Positions 1-8,887 of a stretch of DNA of 58,467 bases are shown here, in pieces. The stretch comes from Acidimicrobiaceae bacterium (lineage in GTDB: Bacteria > Actinomycetota > Acidimicrobiia > Acidimicrobiales > Aldehydirespiratoraceae), in NCBI GenBank assembly GCA_028819505.1, contig JAPPLH010000085.1:1-58467 (forward strand). Direction: 5' to 3'. The translations under genes were made by a program, and so were the position numbers. The notes beneath the pieces are model-generated. The model had not been told where the DNA came from and ran no database searches. It saw nothing but the letters and a program-made list of their open reading frames with translations. The first letter of the stretch is position 1. Every line of letters starts with the position of its first letter.

Positions 1-2811
1 CTGCTGGGTCGGCGCCGCGGCAGTGGCTGCGATGGTGGCGGCGCCGGTGCGCAGGTTGGGCCAGGCCGCGATGAGGCCGTTGTAGGCGCCGGCCTCCGAG
101 GCCCAGCCTCGGTCGTTGGCCTTCTGGTACAGCAGGTAGGCGAGTTGGCGGGCCCCGTCGCCGTAGCCGCCGAGGGCGTGCAGCAACTCGGCCGCCTCCG
201 ACTCCGAGCGCTCCAGCGCGGCGGCCAAGTGCTGGGCGGCCTCCCACACCGTGAGCCGGTCGTCGTGCAGCGGCGACCAGTCGGAGGCGAGTTCGCTGCG
301 CTCGTAGAGGCGGAACTTGCCGGCGCGGGCCTCACCGATGCCAGCCGTCTCGATGCCGGCCAGCGAGGTGTTCTTGGCCCGGGCCACACTGTCGGCGTCG
401 CCCGAGGGACCGGGGCTGTAGCCATGCTCGGCGAACCAGGTGAGCGCGAACCGGGTATCGGCGTCGAGCTCGGCCTCCTCGCCGTCGAGCACCTCGCCCA
501 ACACGTCGTTGATGATCGCCAGCGCAGCCGACACCGGCATCGACGACCCATCGGCCTCCACCACCCGCGCATACCGCGAGAACACCCTGATCCCAGGCCC
601 GATAGTCGACTGCGCCATGTCCACCGGAGCGATGTTCCCCGACTGCAACACCCGCACCGCCTCAGGCAACTCCTGGCGTAGTGCAGCGATGAACTCGCCT
701 CGGGTGGCGAGCGCCGCAGTCTTGCGCCGCGGCCGGCAAGCAAGAACAATCGACGACGCCAACGCGTTGGTGCCGGAGGCAACAAGGCGGTTGCCCAACT
801 CGGTGCGCATCGGCCATGTGGCGTTCACCTCCAAGCCGGCGCCGATGACCGCTTGCAGGAACGTGTCCCAGCCGGTTGCCCGCACCTCTCCTTCCTTCGT
901 CTCGGTCGCCTTGTAGGCGTAATAGATCGTGGCCGGAACACCATCAGGCTGATGCCTGGCCACATCAGCCATGAACTCGGCCATTCCGGACTCGAAGTGC
1001 TCCTCGGCCTGCGCCCTCGAACCCGCCCGATACCGGTTGGCGATCAACTCCTCAGCCTTGGGCGTCAACAGCGTCGAGCACTCATCAGGCCACACGTCGG
1101 CCAGATTCCGTCGCAACCACACATAGAAGAAGTCCGACAGATCCGCATATGAGATGTTGTCGTAGTACGGAGGATCCGTGGAGATCGACGCAACCCGTTC
1201 CATACGTTCGCGTACCCGCGCCCGGGCGTCCTTCTGTTCAGCGTTTCCTTCTCCCATGCCGGGCAGCCGAGACACACCTTCAACGACAGCTTTCAGGATC
1301 AGGCGGAGGGAGCCGGTGGACGACGAGAACGGGTTCGCCTCCACGTAGTTCCAAGTCATCGGAATCGCCTGTCGCCCGAAAGTGTTTCTGACGGTCTCAC
1401 CCTTGGTGTTGTCCCAGCCGGCGATCGTCGACCAGTAGTCGGCGCACTTGTCGATCACGAAGGCCAAGTACGTCACGACCGCATCCGCGTAGGCATCGGC
1501 ACCCCGGCCGCCATCGCGCAGCCTCACACCGTCTGCAGCCATCCCAGCCGCCGCAGCATGCTTCCGTACACGCCCGGCCACCTCATCGAGCAGATCAGAG
1601 AACGTCGTCAACGCCACGAGCTGCCGACTTGAGAAGTAGTCCTTGAAATCGAAGAACCCGTAATAGCGGCCTTGCGCATTGCCACCGAAAGTGCCTCTGG
1701 TGGTGCCTGACGGCAGTTTGTCGGTGCTCAGCAAGGAGCGTTCTGTATCTGCCGCTTGAACAGCGCTCCGGGTCTGGCTGTCCGGCACGGTGTACAACCG
1801 GCCCTGCGTGCCTTCAACCACGACGGCCATGAGCGCCGCGCCCATCCGACCCTGGCACGCCTCGTGATCTATGTAGTCGCCGTCGATGGCGGCGCCGGTG
1901 GCGATGCAGACGCCGTTGCCGCGGCTGACGGTGCGTTCGTGAGTGGGTTCGCCGCCTTCGCGGATGGCGTAGCTGATGGTCTGGGTGCTGCGGTCTACGA
2001 TCGGCTCGATCCAGACCTTGGGCTTGCCGGGGCGTTTGGCGAGCGTCCATGACGCCACCAGCGGCACATGGCCCGACCAGCTCGGGTCCGGTGACTCCAC
2101 CGTGCGGGCACAGATCCAGGCGATGGGGGTGAGCTTCTCGCCGGTTGGTCCGCTGGCGTCGGGGTACAGATGCCCGACGCGGCGCTGGGCCTCGTCGCGC
2201 ATCCACGCTCCGTAGGCCTCCACGTCGGCCGCAAGGCCCTGAGCCCGCTCCCAAGTTGTCAGTTCCTTGTCGACATCGGGATGCACCGGCGGCATCCCGG
2301 CGAAACGGGGCGGGATCTCGATCATGGCCTTGTTGATCAGCACCGCCACGGGGTTGAGGTCCCCGGCGAGCGCGGTGAGTCCGAGCCGCTGGGCCTCCAG
2401 CGGAATGGCCCCTCCACCGGCGAAAGGGTCCAGGATCGGTGGCGGCCCGTCGGGGAAGCACCGGTCGATCTCGGCTCTGGCCTCGGCCAGCACATCCGCG
2501 TCGTTGGAGTTCTCCCACACCACCAGCCGCTCCAGGATCCCGAACAGCCGCTGCCGCTCGGCGTCGACCCTGGCTTCACGCTCGGCCCTCTGCTCGTCGG
2601 TCTCACCCTCGGGGGCCGCGAACCGCGCATCGCCTGACGGATCGTCCACCAGCGACGCCCAGATCACCGCCCGAGCCGCCGCCAGCGGCCGCCGAGCCCA
2701 CCACAGATGCAACGTCGACGGATGCCCGTGCCGGATCGACTTCTCCCGCGCCGCCTCGCGGTTGATCCCCGCCAACGGCAGAGCCACCTCTATCAACTTC
2801 GGCCTGCTCAC
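1..2811 (-). CDS. DUF1156-family DNA methylase (3' end beyond window)
   Basis: An open frame of 937 codons runs from a GTG at 2811 off the left edge; the frame is closed upstream by a stop at 2842-2844, and another in-frame GTG lies at 2817. The N terminus (KLIEVALPLAGIN, then EKSIRHGHPSTLHLWWARR) is the DUF1156 signature. An AdoMet-binding motif I (LDPFAGGGAIPLEAQ, about residues 126-140) and an amino-methylase motif IV (DPPYYDNISYADLSDFF, residues 546 on) follow, the circular order of a DNA N6-adenine/N4-cytosine methylase. Family members are usually 900-1000 residues, so little should be missing. As I recall, DUF1156 methylases occur in multi-gene defence clusters with a DUF499 ATPase, DUF3780 and a helicase; such partners would lie left of this window. 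It follows the methyltransferase fusion gene by about 80 bp on the same strand. No convincing ribosome binding site was found, so the exact start is uncertain. Confidence 0.85.
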   Translation of the reverse strand, partial: MSRPKLIEVALPLAGINREAAREKSIRHGHPSTLHLWWARRPLAAARAVIWASLVDDPSGDARFAAPEGETDEQRAEREARVDAERQRLFGILERLVVWENSNDADVLAEARAEIDRCFPDGPPPILDPFAGGGAIPLEAQRLGLTALAGDLNPVAVLINKAMIEIPPRFAGMPPVHPDVDKELTTWERAQGLAADVEAYGAWMRDEAQRRVGHLYPDASGPTGEKLTPIAWICARTVESPDPSWSGHVPLVASWTLAKRPGKPKVWIEPIVDRSTQTISYAIREGGEPTHERTVSRGNGVCIATGAAIDGDYIDHEACQGRMGAALMAVVVEGTQGRLYTVPDSQTRSAVQAADTERSLLSTDKLPSGTTRGTFGGNAQGRYYGFFDFKDYFSSRQLVALTTFSDLLDEVAGRVRKHAAAAGMAADGVRLRDGGRGADAYADAVVTYLAFVIDKCADYWSTIAGWDNTKGETVRNTFGRQAIPMTWNYVEANPFSSSTGSLRLILKAVVEGVSRLPGMGEGNAEQKDARARVRERMERVASISTDPPYYDNISYADLSDFFYVWLRRNLADVWPDECSTLLTPKAEELIANRYRAGSRAQAEEHFESGMAEFMADVARHQPDGVPATIYYAYKATETKEGEVRATGWDTFLQAVIGAGLEVNATWPMRTELGNRLVASGTNALASSIVLACRPRRKTAALATRGEFIAALRQELPEAVRVLQSGNIAPVDMAQSTIGPGIRVFSRYARVVEADGSSMPVSAALAIINDVLGEVLDGEEAELDADTRFALTWFAEHGYSPGPSGDADSVARAKNTSLAGIETAGIGEARAGKFRLYERSELASDWSPLHDDRLTVWEAAQHLAAALERSESEAAELLHALGGYGDGARQLAYLLYQKANDRGWASEAGAYNGLIAAWPNLRTGAATIAATAAAPTQQ

Positions 2812-2892
2812 GGACACTGTCCGCCACGGTAGCCGCGGCGCCTATGGGCACCTAGCGAGACGGTCAGGAGGGAGGGGCTCCTGCTCGCCGGC

Positions 2893-4428
2893 TCATGCGT
2901 CCTGATCGTTGGCGAGGGCCGCGAGTCTTTCCCGGTCGTCGGATGAGAGCATCCCGATGACCGCACGTACCGGCTTCCCGGGACCGGTGAGGGCCTTGAG
3001 CGCACGGTGCCCGGCGCTGTTGGGCGCGGGCCGGTCCGTGGTCAGCAGCACGACGGGGGTCGCCGGCTCCGTCGAGTGCAGGGCGGCCGCCTTGCCGAGC
3101 GCCTTCCAGAGAGTGTCGGTGCGGCGCAGCCCGGGCCGCTGCGTGACGCTGAACGCCCCCGACACGTCGAAGAACCACTTGTGGCCCGCCCGGTCGATGG
3201 CCTCGAAGTTGACCTCCACGCCGCAGGGCTTCTTCACCTTCTCCCCACAGACCCTGAAGCCGCACTGGATCAGCAGCGTCTTGGCCATCACCTGGGCCTT
3301 TCGGCCCTCTCGGCCTGCCCTCGCCTGGAAGTCGTCGGCCTCGCCGGGGTCCGAGCCGGCGACGGTGTGCCGAGATGTGCCGTTCGACGCGGCCGGCGAG
3401 TCGGCGAGTTCCGCAAGGAACTGCCGGTCGCTGCTGCGCTCAGCCGGAGGGGGCACGGTCACCGGCCAGCCCAGCTCATCGGATCGTTCCTCGATGCGCT
3501 GCCGCTCTTCGGCGATCCGCTGTTCGGCCAGGCCGATGTACGAGGCGTCGGTGTCGAAGCCGACGTAGCGGCGGCCGGTGCGCACCGCGGCGACCGCCGT
3601 CGTGCCCGCCCCGGCGAACGGGTCGAGGATCAAGTCGCCCCGGTAGGTGTAGAGCTCGATCAGCCGCTTGGGCAGCTCCACCGGGAACGGCGCCGGATGC
3701 CCGACCCGGATGGCCGACTCCGGCGGTATCTCCCACACGTCGAGCGTGGCCTCCATGAACTCGTCGACGTGGGCGGAACCGGCCGAGGGACGGCCCCGCT
3801 CGGAGCGTTCCGCGGCCGAGAGCGCCCGGTCGAAACGGCCCTTCGACGCGATGACCACCCGCTCTGTGAGGTCTCGCAGCACAGGATTCCCCGGCTGCTG
3901 AAAGCTGCCCCACGCGCAGCTGCCGGCGGCGCCGCTGCCCTTCTTCCAGATCACCTCGCCGCGCAGCAGCAGCCGCAGGCGGTCCTGGAGTATCGCGATC
4001 ACGTCGGCGGACAGGGAGCGGTACGGGCGCCGTCCCAGGTTGGCGACGTTCACCGCGATGCGCCCGCCCGGCTCCAGTTTGCGGACGCACTCCCTGAAGA
4101 CGTCCTCCAGCATCTTCAGATAGTCGACATAGCTGCCGGGGACGTGGCCGTGCCCCACCGCCTGCTCGTACTTCTTGCCCGCGTAGTACGGCGGCGAGGT
4201 CGCGACGAGCGCGACGGAGTCGTCCGCTACGTCGCCGCAGGCGTCCATGTCTCGGGCGTCGCCCACCCACAGGCGGTCGGTGCTCGCATGGGGCTCGATC
4301 CTGTCGTCGTCGCAGATGTCCGGCGCCGGGAACCGCTCATAGAACGCCGAGGCGTCGTGCGCCTCGCGCCGGCCAGCGCCGAAACTGGACGTGGACGTGC
4401 TACGCCGACGCCCGTTCGGCGCGGTCAC
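2893..4428 (-). CDS. Site-specific DNA methyltransferase with fused C-terminal nuclease-like domain
   Basis: This 511-residue protein has a beta-class amino-methyltransferase module: TSPPYY at 77-82 (motif IV) precedes LDPFAGAGTT at 268-277 (motif I), with the strand VGFDTDASYIGLAEQR following. Such enzymes methylate adenine N6 or cytosine N4 in a specific sequence. After about residue 365 comes a separate domain of some 145 residues not needed for methylation. It includes VEVNFEAID, KWFFDVSGAF and RPGLRRTDTLWKALG. The acidic residues on adjacent strands (E405, E409, D421) loosely resemble a PD-(D/E)XK-type fold; that assignment is inference. It could alternatively be a target-recognition or partner-binding domain. 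The gene is first in a probable two-gene unit with the DUF1156 methylase and diverges from the large protein at 5.1 kb. A restriction-modification or phage-defence role is likely; whether it cuts DNA is unknown. Confidence 0.8.
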   Translation of the reverse strand: MTAPNGRRRSTSTSSFGAGRREAHDASAFYERFPAPDICDDDRIEPHASTDRLWVGDARDMDACGDVADDSVALVATSPPYYAGKKYEQAVGHGHVPGSYVDYLKMLEDVFRECVRKLEPGGRIAVNVANLGRRPYRSLSADVIAILQDRLRLLLRGEVIWKKGSGAAGSCAWGSFQQPGNPVLRDLTERVVIASKGRFDRALSAAERSERGRPSAGSAHVDEFMEATLDVWEIPPESAIRVGHPAPFPVELPKRLIELYTYRGDLILDPFAGAGTTAVAAVRTGRRYVGFDTDASYIGLAEQRIAEERQRIEERSDELGWPVTVPPPAERSSDRQFLAELADSPAASNGTSRHTVAGSDPGEADDFQARAGREGRKAQVMAKTLLIQCGFRVCGEKVKKPCGVEVNFEAIDRAGHKWFFDVSGAFSVTQRPGLRRTDTLWKALGKAAALHSTEPATPVVLLTTDRPAPNSAGHRALKALTGPGKPVRAVIGMLSSDDRERLAALANDQDA

Positions 4429-4773
4429 GGCCCGTCAGGCCGGCGGACGCTGCCCGCGTGGCTGCTCGGCATGATCGGGAGGCCGTCGAGAGTCACCGGC
4501 AAGAAACTACACGTCCTATGGGACACCGGCCCCGGAGTCCGAGGATCCTCGCAGCAGGGAGGCTCGCACGCCACATCGTCAATCTACTGTGCGCCGGGCT
4601 GAAATGCCAGTATTGTAATTTGCAGTGGCCTCCAGCCGGCCCTCCGCGGCCCCGCCATCCGGCGGCACCGGCAGGGCAATGCCCCAACCGCCCCCACAAT
4701 ACAACAGCAATCTATTTCCGCGACTGAAGGCCCTGCCCGCGCGTTGGCAGTCTCGGGCAGTTTCATCGCCTTG
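4429..4773. other. Intergenic region between divergent defence-like genes
   Basis: No convincing gene is seen here. The stretch separates the minus-strand methyltransferase start (4428) from a plus-strand promoter at 4774. It contains a short A/T-richer patch near 4600-4625, which could hold the methyltransferase promoter, but no clear -10/-35 pair in that direction was found. Confidence 0.4.
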
Positions 4774-4802
4774 TTGAGAGCTTTAGATCAATCGCATATC
4801 AT
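4774..4802 (+). promoter_or_regulatory. Sigma-70-type promoter
   Basis: TTGAGA (4774-4779) and TATCAT (4797-4802) are separated by exactly 17 bp in an A/T-rich island unusual for this window. Transcription would begin near 4809, about 20 bp before the GTG at 4830, and would run into the large defence-like gene. Confidence 0.6.
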
Positions 4803-4829
4803 GTAAATGATGCTGATACAAAGACATGC

Positions 4830-5195
4830 GTGCCGCGCTGCTACGACAATCTCCACCCGGAGAGCCTGCCGGATGAACTCGATACCGCCCGCCGCGCCGG
4901 GGTGGTGCCTGTCGAGGCCACCAGCGACAATCTCAGCGAGATGGCGGCGCAAGGAAGACGCATGATCTACGCGGTCTCCGGCGACCGGCTGCTCGTGGCG
5001 CGCCGCGAAGCGATGGGCGAGCACATCTCTCACACCGTGCTCGTCGGAGGCGGCCCGGTGCGGGCTGCGGGAGAATTCGAGGCAAGCGGGTCGGGCAACT
5101 TCCGCAGGAGCAGCGCCGCGGCCTCGCCTATGTGGGGGTGGTCTGCGCCCCGTGGACCAAGAAGCGAGACTTCGAGCAGGCGATGGGGGCGCTGA
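4830..5195 (+). pseudogene. Remnant of an unrecognised gene joined to the large defence-like gene
   Basis: A GTG-started frame of 121 codons. The first 85 or so residues look protein-like (NLSEMAAQGRRMIYAVSGDR, then LLVARREAMGEHISHTVLVG, then GGPVRAAGEFE). The last 35 are a Ser/Arg/Gly-rich, out-of-frame reading of the next gene. I do not recognise the family. The good sequence stops near 5085, about where the recognisable part of the downstream protein begins in another frame, so a deletion joining two genes is a reasonable reading. It is served by the promoter at 4774. It could still be expressed as a short hybrid peptide. Confidence 0.45.
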
Positions 5196-8100
5196 GAGAC
5201 TTCCGCAAGGTGCGCGCCCTCAACGTCGACGATCTTGAGGCCTGGCTCGAGTGCGCCCCCCAGACGACGGTCTGGTTGCGCGAACTGATGGGCGAGCCGG
5301 TCGCGGGCATCAGCCTGCTGTCGTCGTGGTGGGCGCAGTGGCTGGATTCGGCGTCGCCGGCGCTGGACTCAGGGATCGTGCTGGCCGGACGCCAACGCGA
5401 GGCTGGAAAGTTGCGCGACCGCTGCGGGCTGCGTCGCGGCGGCGCCATAACCGTCGGCGGCCGGATGCACCGCGACGAGATCATCGCCTTCGTCGCCGCG
5501 GTGCTTGCGCCGCCTGATGGATCGGATTCCCCCGCCGATGTGCTCTACGTCGAGGATCACGACAGTGCGCCGCGGCTCCTGGCAGCCGAAGCGACCGCGG
5601 CGGCGGATTCGCGCCGGCCGCCCCTCACCGTTCTCGTGCCCTCGGCCGAGTTCGCCCGGCACTTGCCCGCCGGAAGCCGTCATCGCATGATCGTGGCAGT
5701 CCCGGGTGCATCGCAAGCCGAGGTCGTGCTCGGGCCGGTGGACTCCGATCATGCCGCCCAGCTGTTCGAAGCCTCGGGGGTGGAGCACGCCGAAGCGCGC
5801 CGGCTGGGCTCGCTCGCCCGGATGAGCCTGATGGCGGTGCGCCGCACCCTCGCGAAGCAGCCCGAGTTGTTCCGACCCGGCTGGATGTCCGGCAGCGTCG
5901 ACCGCTCAGTGAGGCGCTGCCTGCTGCTCGGCGGCTGGGACCACAGCCGGGACGGCGACCGCCGAGTGGTCGAGAGGCTCGCAGGGCGCCCCTATGACGA
6001 GGCCATGGAGGTGCTGCGCGGCCTCGACACCGGCGATGCGCCCATGCTCCAGACCGCCGACAGGTGGCACGCGGTGTCGCCCGAAGACGCCTGGCTGCTG
6101 CTCGACGGGCATCTCACCGACGACGACATTAAGGCGTTCGGCGACATGGCGTTCGAGGTGCTGACCGAGCCTGATCCGCTCTGGGAATTGGCCGGCGACG
6201 AGCGCCTCCGAGCCAGATTGGACGGGACCAGATCGAGGTTCTCGCCCCAGATCAAGTCAGGCGTCGCGACCACGCTCGCGCTGCTCGGGAGCAGGCCCCC
6301 GACGCTGCACGGATCGGTGTCGGCTTCCTCCAGCGCCGCAGCCGACATCGTGTGGAGAGTGCTCCGGGCCGCGAGCGACGACCCGACCGCGCGGACATGG
6401 CACGCGGTGGCCGAAGTCCTGCCGCTATTGGCGGAGGCCGAACCGGAGGCGGTCCTGCAGAGTCTTCGAAGCTGCCTGTCGGGCCAACACGCCTTCGCAG
6501 AGGCGATGTTCGCGGACCGGCGATCCGACGAGGTGAGCATCCCCGGACCGTCGCCGCACCTGCGGGTACTGGAAGCGCTGGAGGCCACAGCATGGTCGCC
6601 CGATCACATGGTCCTTGCGGTTGATCTGCTCGCGCGCCTCGCGCGGATCGATCCGGGCGACGTCTCGTCGAAGCGACCGGCCCAGAGTCTCGCCTCGATC
6701 ATGTGCCCATGGCTGCCGTACACCAGCGCAGGCCTCGAGGCGCGCCTCAGCGCGATCCGCTCGACGCGCCGCAACCACCCCGATGTGGCCTGGGACCTGA
6801 TGCTGTCGATGATGCCCACAGCCGATGCCCTGCAGCTGCCGATCGGCGGACCCGCTTACCGCGACTGGGGACAGCACAGGCATGGCGTCACCAGCGCCGA
6901 GAGGAGCCGCTCGGTCGAGGCGATCAGCGAGATGCTGCTCGCCGACGTTGGTCGCGACGCCAGTCGGTGGGTCGAACTGCTCGATCATTCCTTCAACTTG
7001 TCGGCGAGCCTGCCCGCGGCCAGCCGCAAGGTGCTGGTCGAGACTCTGAGCCGCTTGGCCTCCGACCTAGGCGAGGCGTTCAAGTCGACGGTGTGGCCCA
7101 AGCTGCACGGCCTCGTGACCGACCACCGCCGGCTAGGCGACGCCTGCTGGGCGCTGCCAGAAGCCGAACTCGCTGATCTCGACCGACTTCTGGGCCTGCT
7201 CCGACCCGCCGATCACGCCGTCGAACACGGCTGGCTGTTCGCTTCCGGTCCGATGCTCCACGACGGCGTCAGCGCCGCAGACGGATGGGAGGCATTCCAC
7301 CATGCTCTCGCGCTGAAGCAGGCTGACGCTGTCGCGGCCGTCCTTGCCGACGGCGGAGTCGAGTCGGTCCTCGAGTTCGCTGGCACGGTCGAACTGCCGG
7401 GCGCGGTCGGCATCGCCTTGGCCAGCCGCGACCCATCCCTGGACGAGGCCGTGCTCGCGTCGATGGATGCGGCGCCCGGAGCGGTGACACAGGCCGCGCT
7501 GGCCTACTTCGGCCACAGATTCGCCGAACTCGGATGGGACGGCCTGGAGCAGCTGCTCACGGACTCTGCGCCGCCGCCGCGGGTCGTAGCCGATCTGCTG
7601 CGGTCTCCGCCGCCGCAGGAACGAGCCTGGAGCCGTGTCGACGGGTTCGGCGGCGAGGTCGCCGCCGAGTACTGGGCCCGGGTCGGCTACGGCGATGTGG
7701 GAGTCCCCGTGGACACGGGTGAGCTGGTCGAAATCGCGGGGCGGCTTCGCGGGGCGGGGAGATGCGAGCAGGCGACAATCCTGCTGTCGCTGGGCACCGA
7801 GCACCACAAGTCCCGTCCCGAGTTCGCCCAAGAGGCCGCGGCGTGCCTCGAGCAGCTCGTCGAGCAGTCCTTGCCCGCCTCGTGGTACACGCACGCCTCC
7901 GGCCTGCACCTGACCACCCTCCTGGACGTGCTCGACCGCCACCGCGAGGCGCTCGACACCGGGCGGGCAGCCGCCATCGAGTGGCGGCTCTACCCGCTGA
8001 TCCGCAACTCTCCGGGCTTCCGAGCGCCGAACCTATACCGGGAGATGGCGCGCGACCCAGAGTTCTTCGTGCATCTGGTCGAGATGGCCTTCAGGCCTGC

Positions 8101-8647
8101 AAGAGCCCGCGGCAACGACCCGCCTGCCTTGACCGAGACGCAGCGCTCGGTGGCGCTCAACGCCTACCGCGCGTTGCACGGCTGGCCGGAGTCCGGGTTC
8201 CTCCCAGGCGCGAGCGAGGCGGGCAGCGTCGACGCGCCGCTGCTCGCGGAGTGGGTCGAGCGCGCCCGCGAGCGCCTGACGGCGGTCGATCGGGCCGAGA
8301 CCGGCGACATCATGATCGGCACCGCCCTCGCGGCCTCCCCTCCCGACCCGGGAGACGAGTGGCCCGGCCTCGCGATCCGCGACCTGCTGGAGAGCCTGCA
8401 AAGCGACGACATCGACGGGGGCCTGTTCACCGCCGTCCGCAACCAACGCGGCTTCACCCGGCGCTCCCTGACGGCCGGCGGGGACCAGGAGCGAGAACTC
8501 GCAGCGGGCTTCAAGCAAAGAGCCCGCCACTGCTGCCAGTGGCCCCGCACCGCGGCGATCTTCTCCGACCTGGCCCGCGCCTACGAACACGAAGCGGGAA
8601 TCCACGACCGCGAAGCCGAAGCCTGCCGCCGCGGACTGCCACTGTAA
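5132..8647 (+). CDS. Very large defence-associated-type protein, 5'-truncated
   Basis: An 1171-residue protein if started at the GTG at 5132. The frame remains open upstream, and codons from about 5096 (LPQEQRRGLAYV) continue smoothly into VGVVCAPWTKK, so the real homology starts before any good start codon. Residues 1-90 (VCAPW, VRALNVDDLEAWLECAPQT, VWLRELMGEPVAGISLL, VLAGRQRE) match the C-terminal half of a restriction-endonuclease-like domain that I remember heading 1100-1300-residue proteins in defence islands. In those proteins about 100 further N-terminal residues precede this point. The remaining roughly 1000 residues are largely helical and leucine-rich; no Walker A motif was found. 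The protein is probably cytosolic. If the nuclease domain is really beheaded the gene may be inactive. It ends in EACRRGLPL, a segment partly duplicated downstream. Confidence 0.65.
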   Translation: MGVVCAPWTKKRDFEQAMGALRDFRKVRALNVDDLEAWLECAPQTTVWLRELMGEPVAGISLLSSWWAQWLDSASPALDSGIVLAGRQREAGKLRDRCGLRRGGAITVGGRMHRDEIIAFVAAVLAPPDGSDSPADVLYVEDHDSAPRLLAAEATAAADSRRPPLTVLVPSAEFARHLPAGSRHRMIVAVPGASQAEVVLGPVDSDHAAQLFEASGVEHAEARRLGSLARMSLMAVRRTLAKQPELFRPGWMSGSVDRSVRRCLLLGGWDHSRDGDRRVVERLAGRPYDEAMEVLRGLDTGDAPMLQTADRWHAVSPEDAWLLLDGHLTDDDIKAFGDMAFEVLTEPDPLWELAGDERLRARLDGTRSRFSPQIKSGVATTLALLGSRPPTLHGSVSASSSAAADIVWRVLRAASDDPTARTWHAVAEVLPLLAEAEPEAVLQSLRSCLSGQHAFAEAMFADRRSDEVSIPGPSPHLRVLEALEATAWSPDHMVLAVDLLARLARIDPGDVSSKRPAQSLASIMCPWLPYTSAGLEARLSAIRSTRRNHPDVAWDLMLSMMPTADALQLPIGGPAYRDWGQHRHGVTSAERSRSVEAISEMLLADVGRDASRWVELLDHSFNLSASLPAASRKVLVETLSRLASDLGEAFKSTVWPKLHGLVTDHRRLGDACWALPEAELADLDRLLGLLRPADHAVEHGWLFASGPMLHDGVSAADGWEAFHHALALKQADAVAAVLADGGVESVLEFAGTVELPGAVGIALASRDPSLDEAVLASMDAAPGAVTQAALAYFGHRFAELGWDGLEQLLTDSAPPPRVVADLLRSPPPQERAWSRVDGFGGEVAAEYWARVGYGDVGVPVDTGELVEIAGRLRGAGRCEQATILLSLGTEHHKSRPEFAQEAAACLEQLVEQSLPASWYTHASGLHLTTLLDVLDRHREALDTGRAAAIEWRLYPLIRNSPGFRAPNLYREMARDPEFFVHLVEMAFRPARARGNDPPALTETQRSVALNAYRALHGWPESGFLPGASEAGSVDAPLLAEWVERARERLTAVDRAETGDIMIGTALAASPPDPGDEWPGLAIRDLLESLQSDDIDGGLFTAVRNQRGFTRRSLTAGGDQERELAAGFKQRARHCCQWPRTAAIFSDLARAYEHEAGIHDREAEACRRGLPL

Positions 8648-8734
8648 GGCCCGGCTCTGTCTCCAGGCCGCGGTTCTGATCGTCACGTCCGGAGCCTGCC
8701 GCCGCGCACTGCCGCTGTAGGGCCCGGCTCTGTC
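8620..8734 (+). repeat. 42-bp direct repeat of the 3' end of the large gene, 73-bp offset
   Basis: Positions 8620-8661, which include the last codons and stop of the large gene, recur at 8693-8734 with 39 of 42 bases identical. The second copy still spells ACRR-LPL-stop. The rest of the gap to 8888 holds no gene I can support. Confidence 0.8.
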
Positions 8735-8887
8735 GCGGCCGGTCCGACCGGCGCGCCATCCTCCGTCCGCGAACAGAGTGCCGGCGGTCCCGATCAGCCG
8801 GCTGAGCCTCGGCGGCGCGGCGGCGTCGGGCCGTCCAACGCCGCTTCGATGCGACGCACGCGGCCGGCCTGTCGCCGAACCCCGGCG

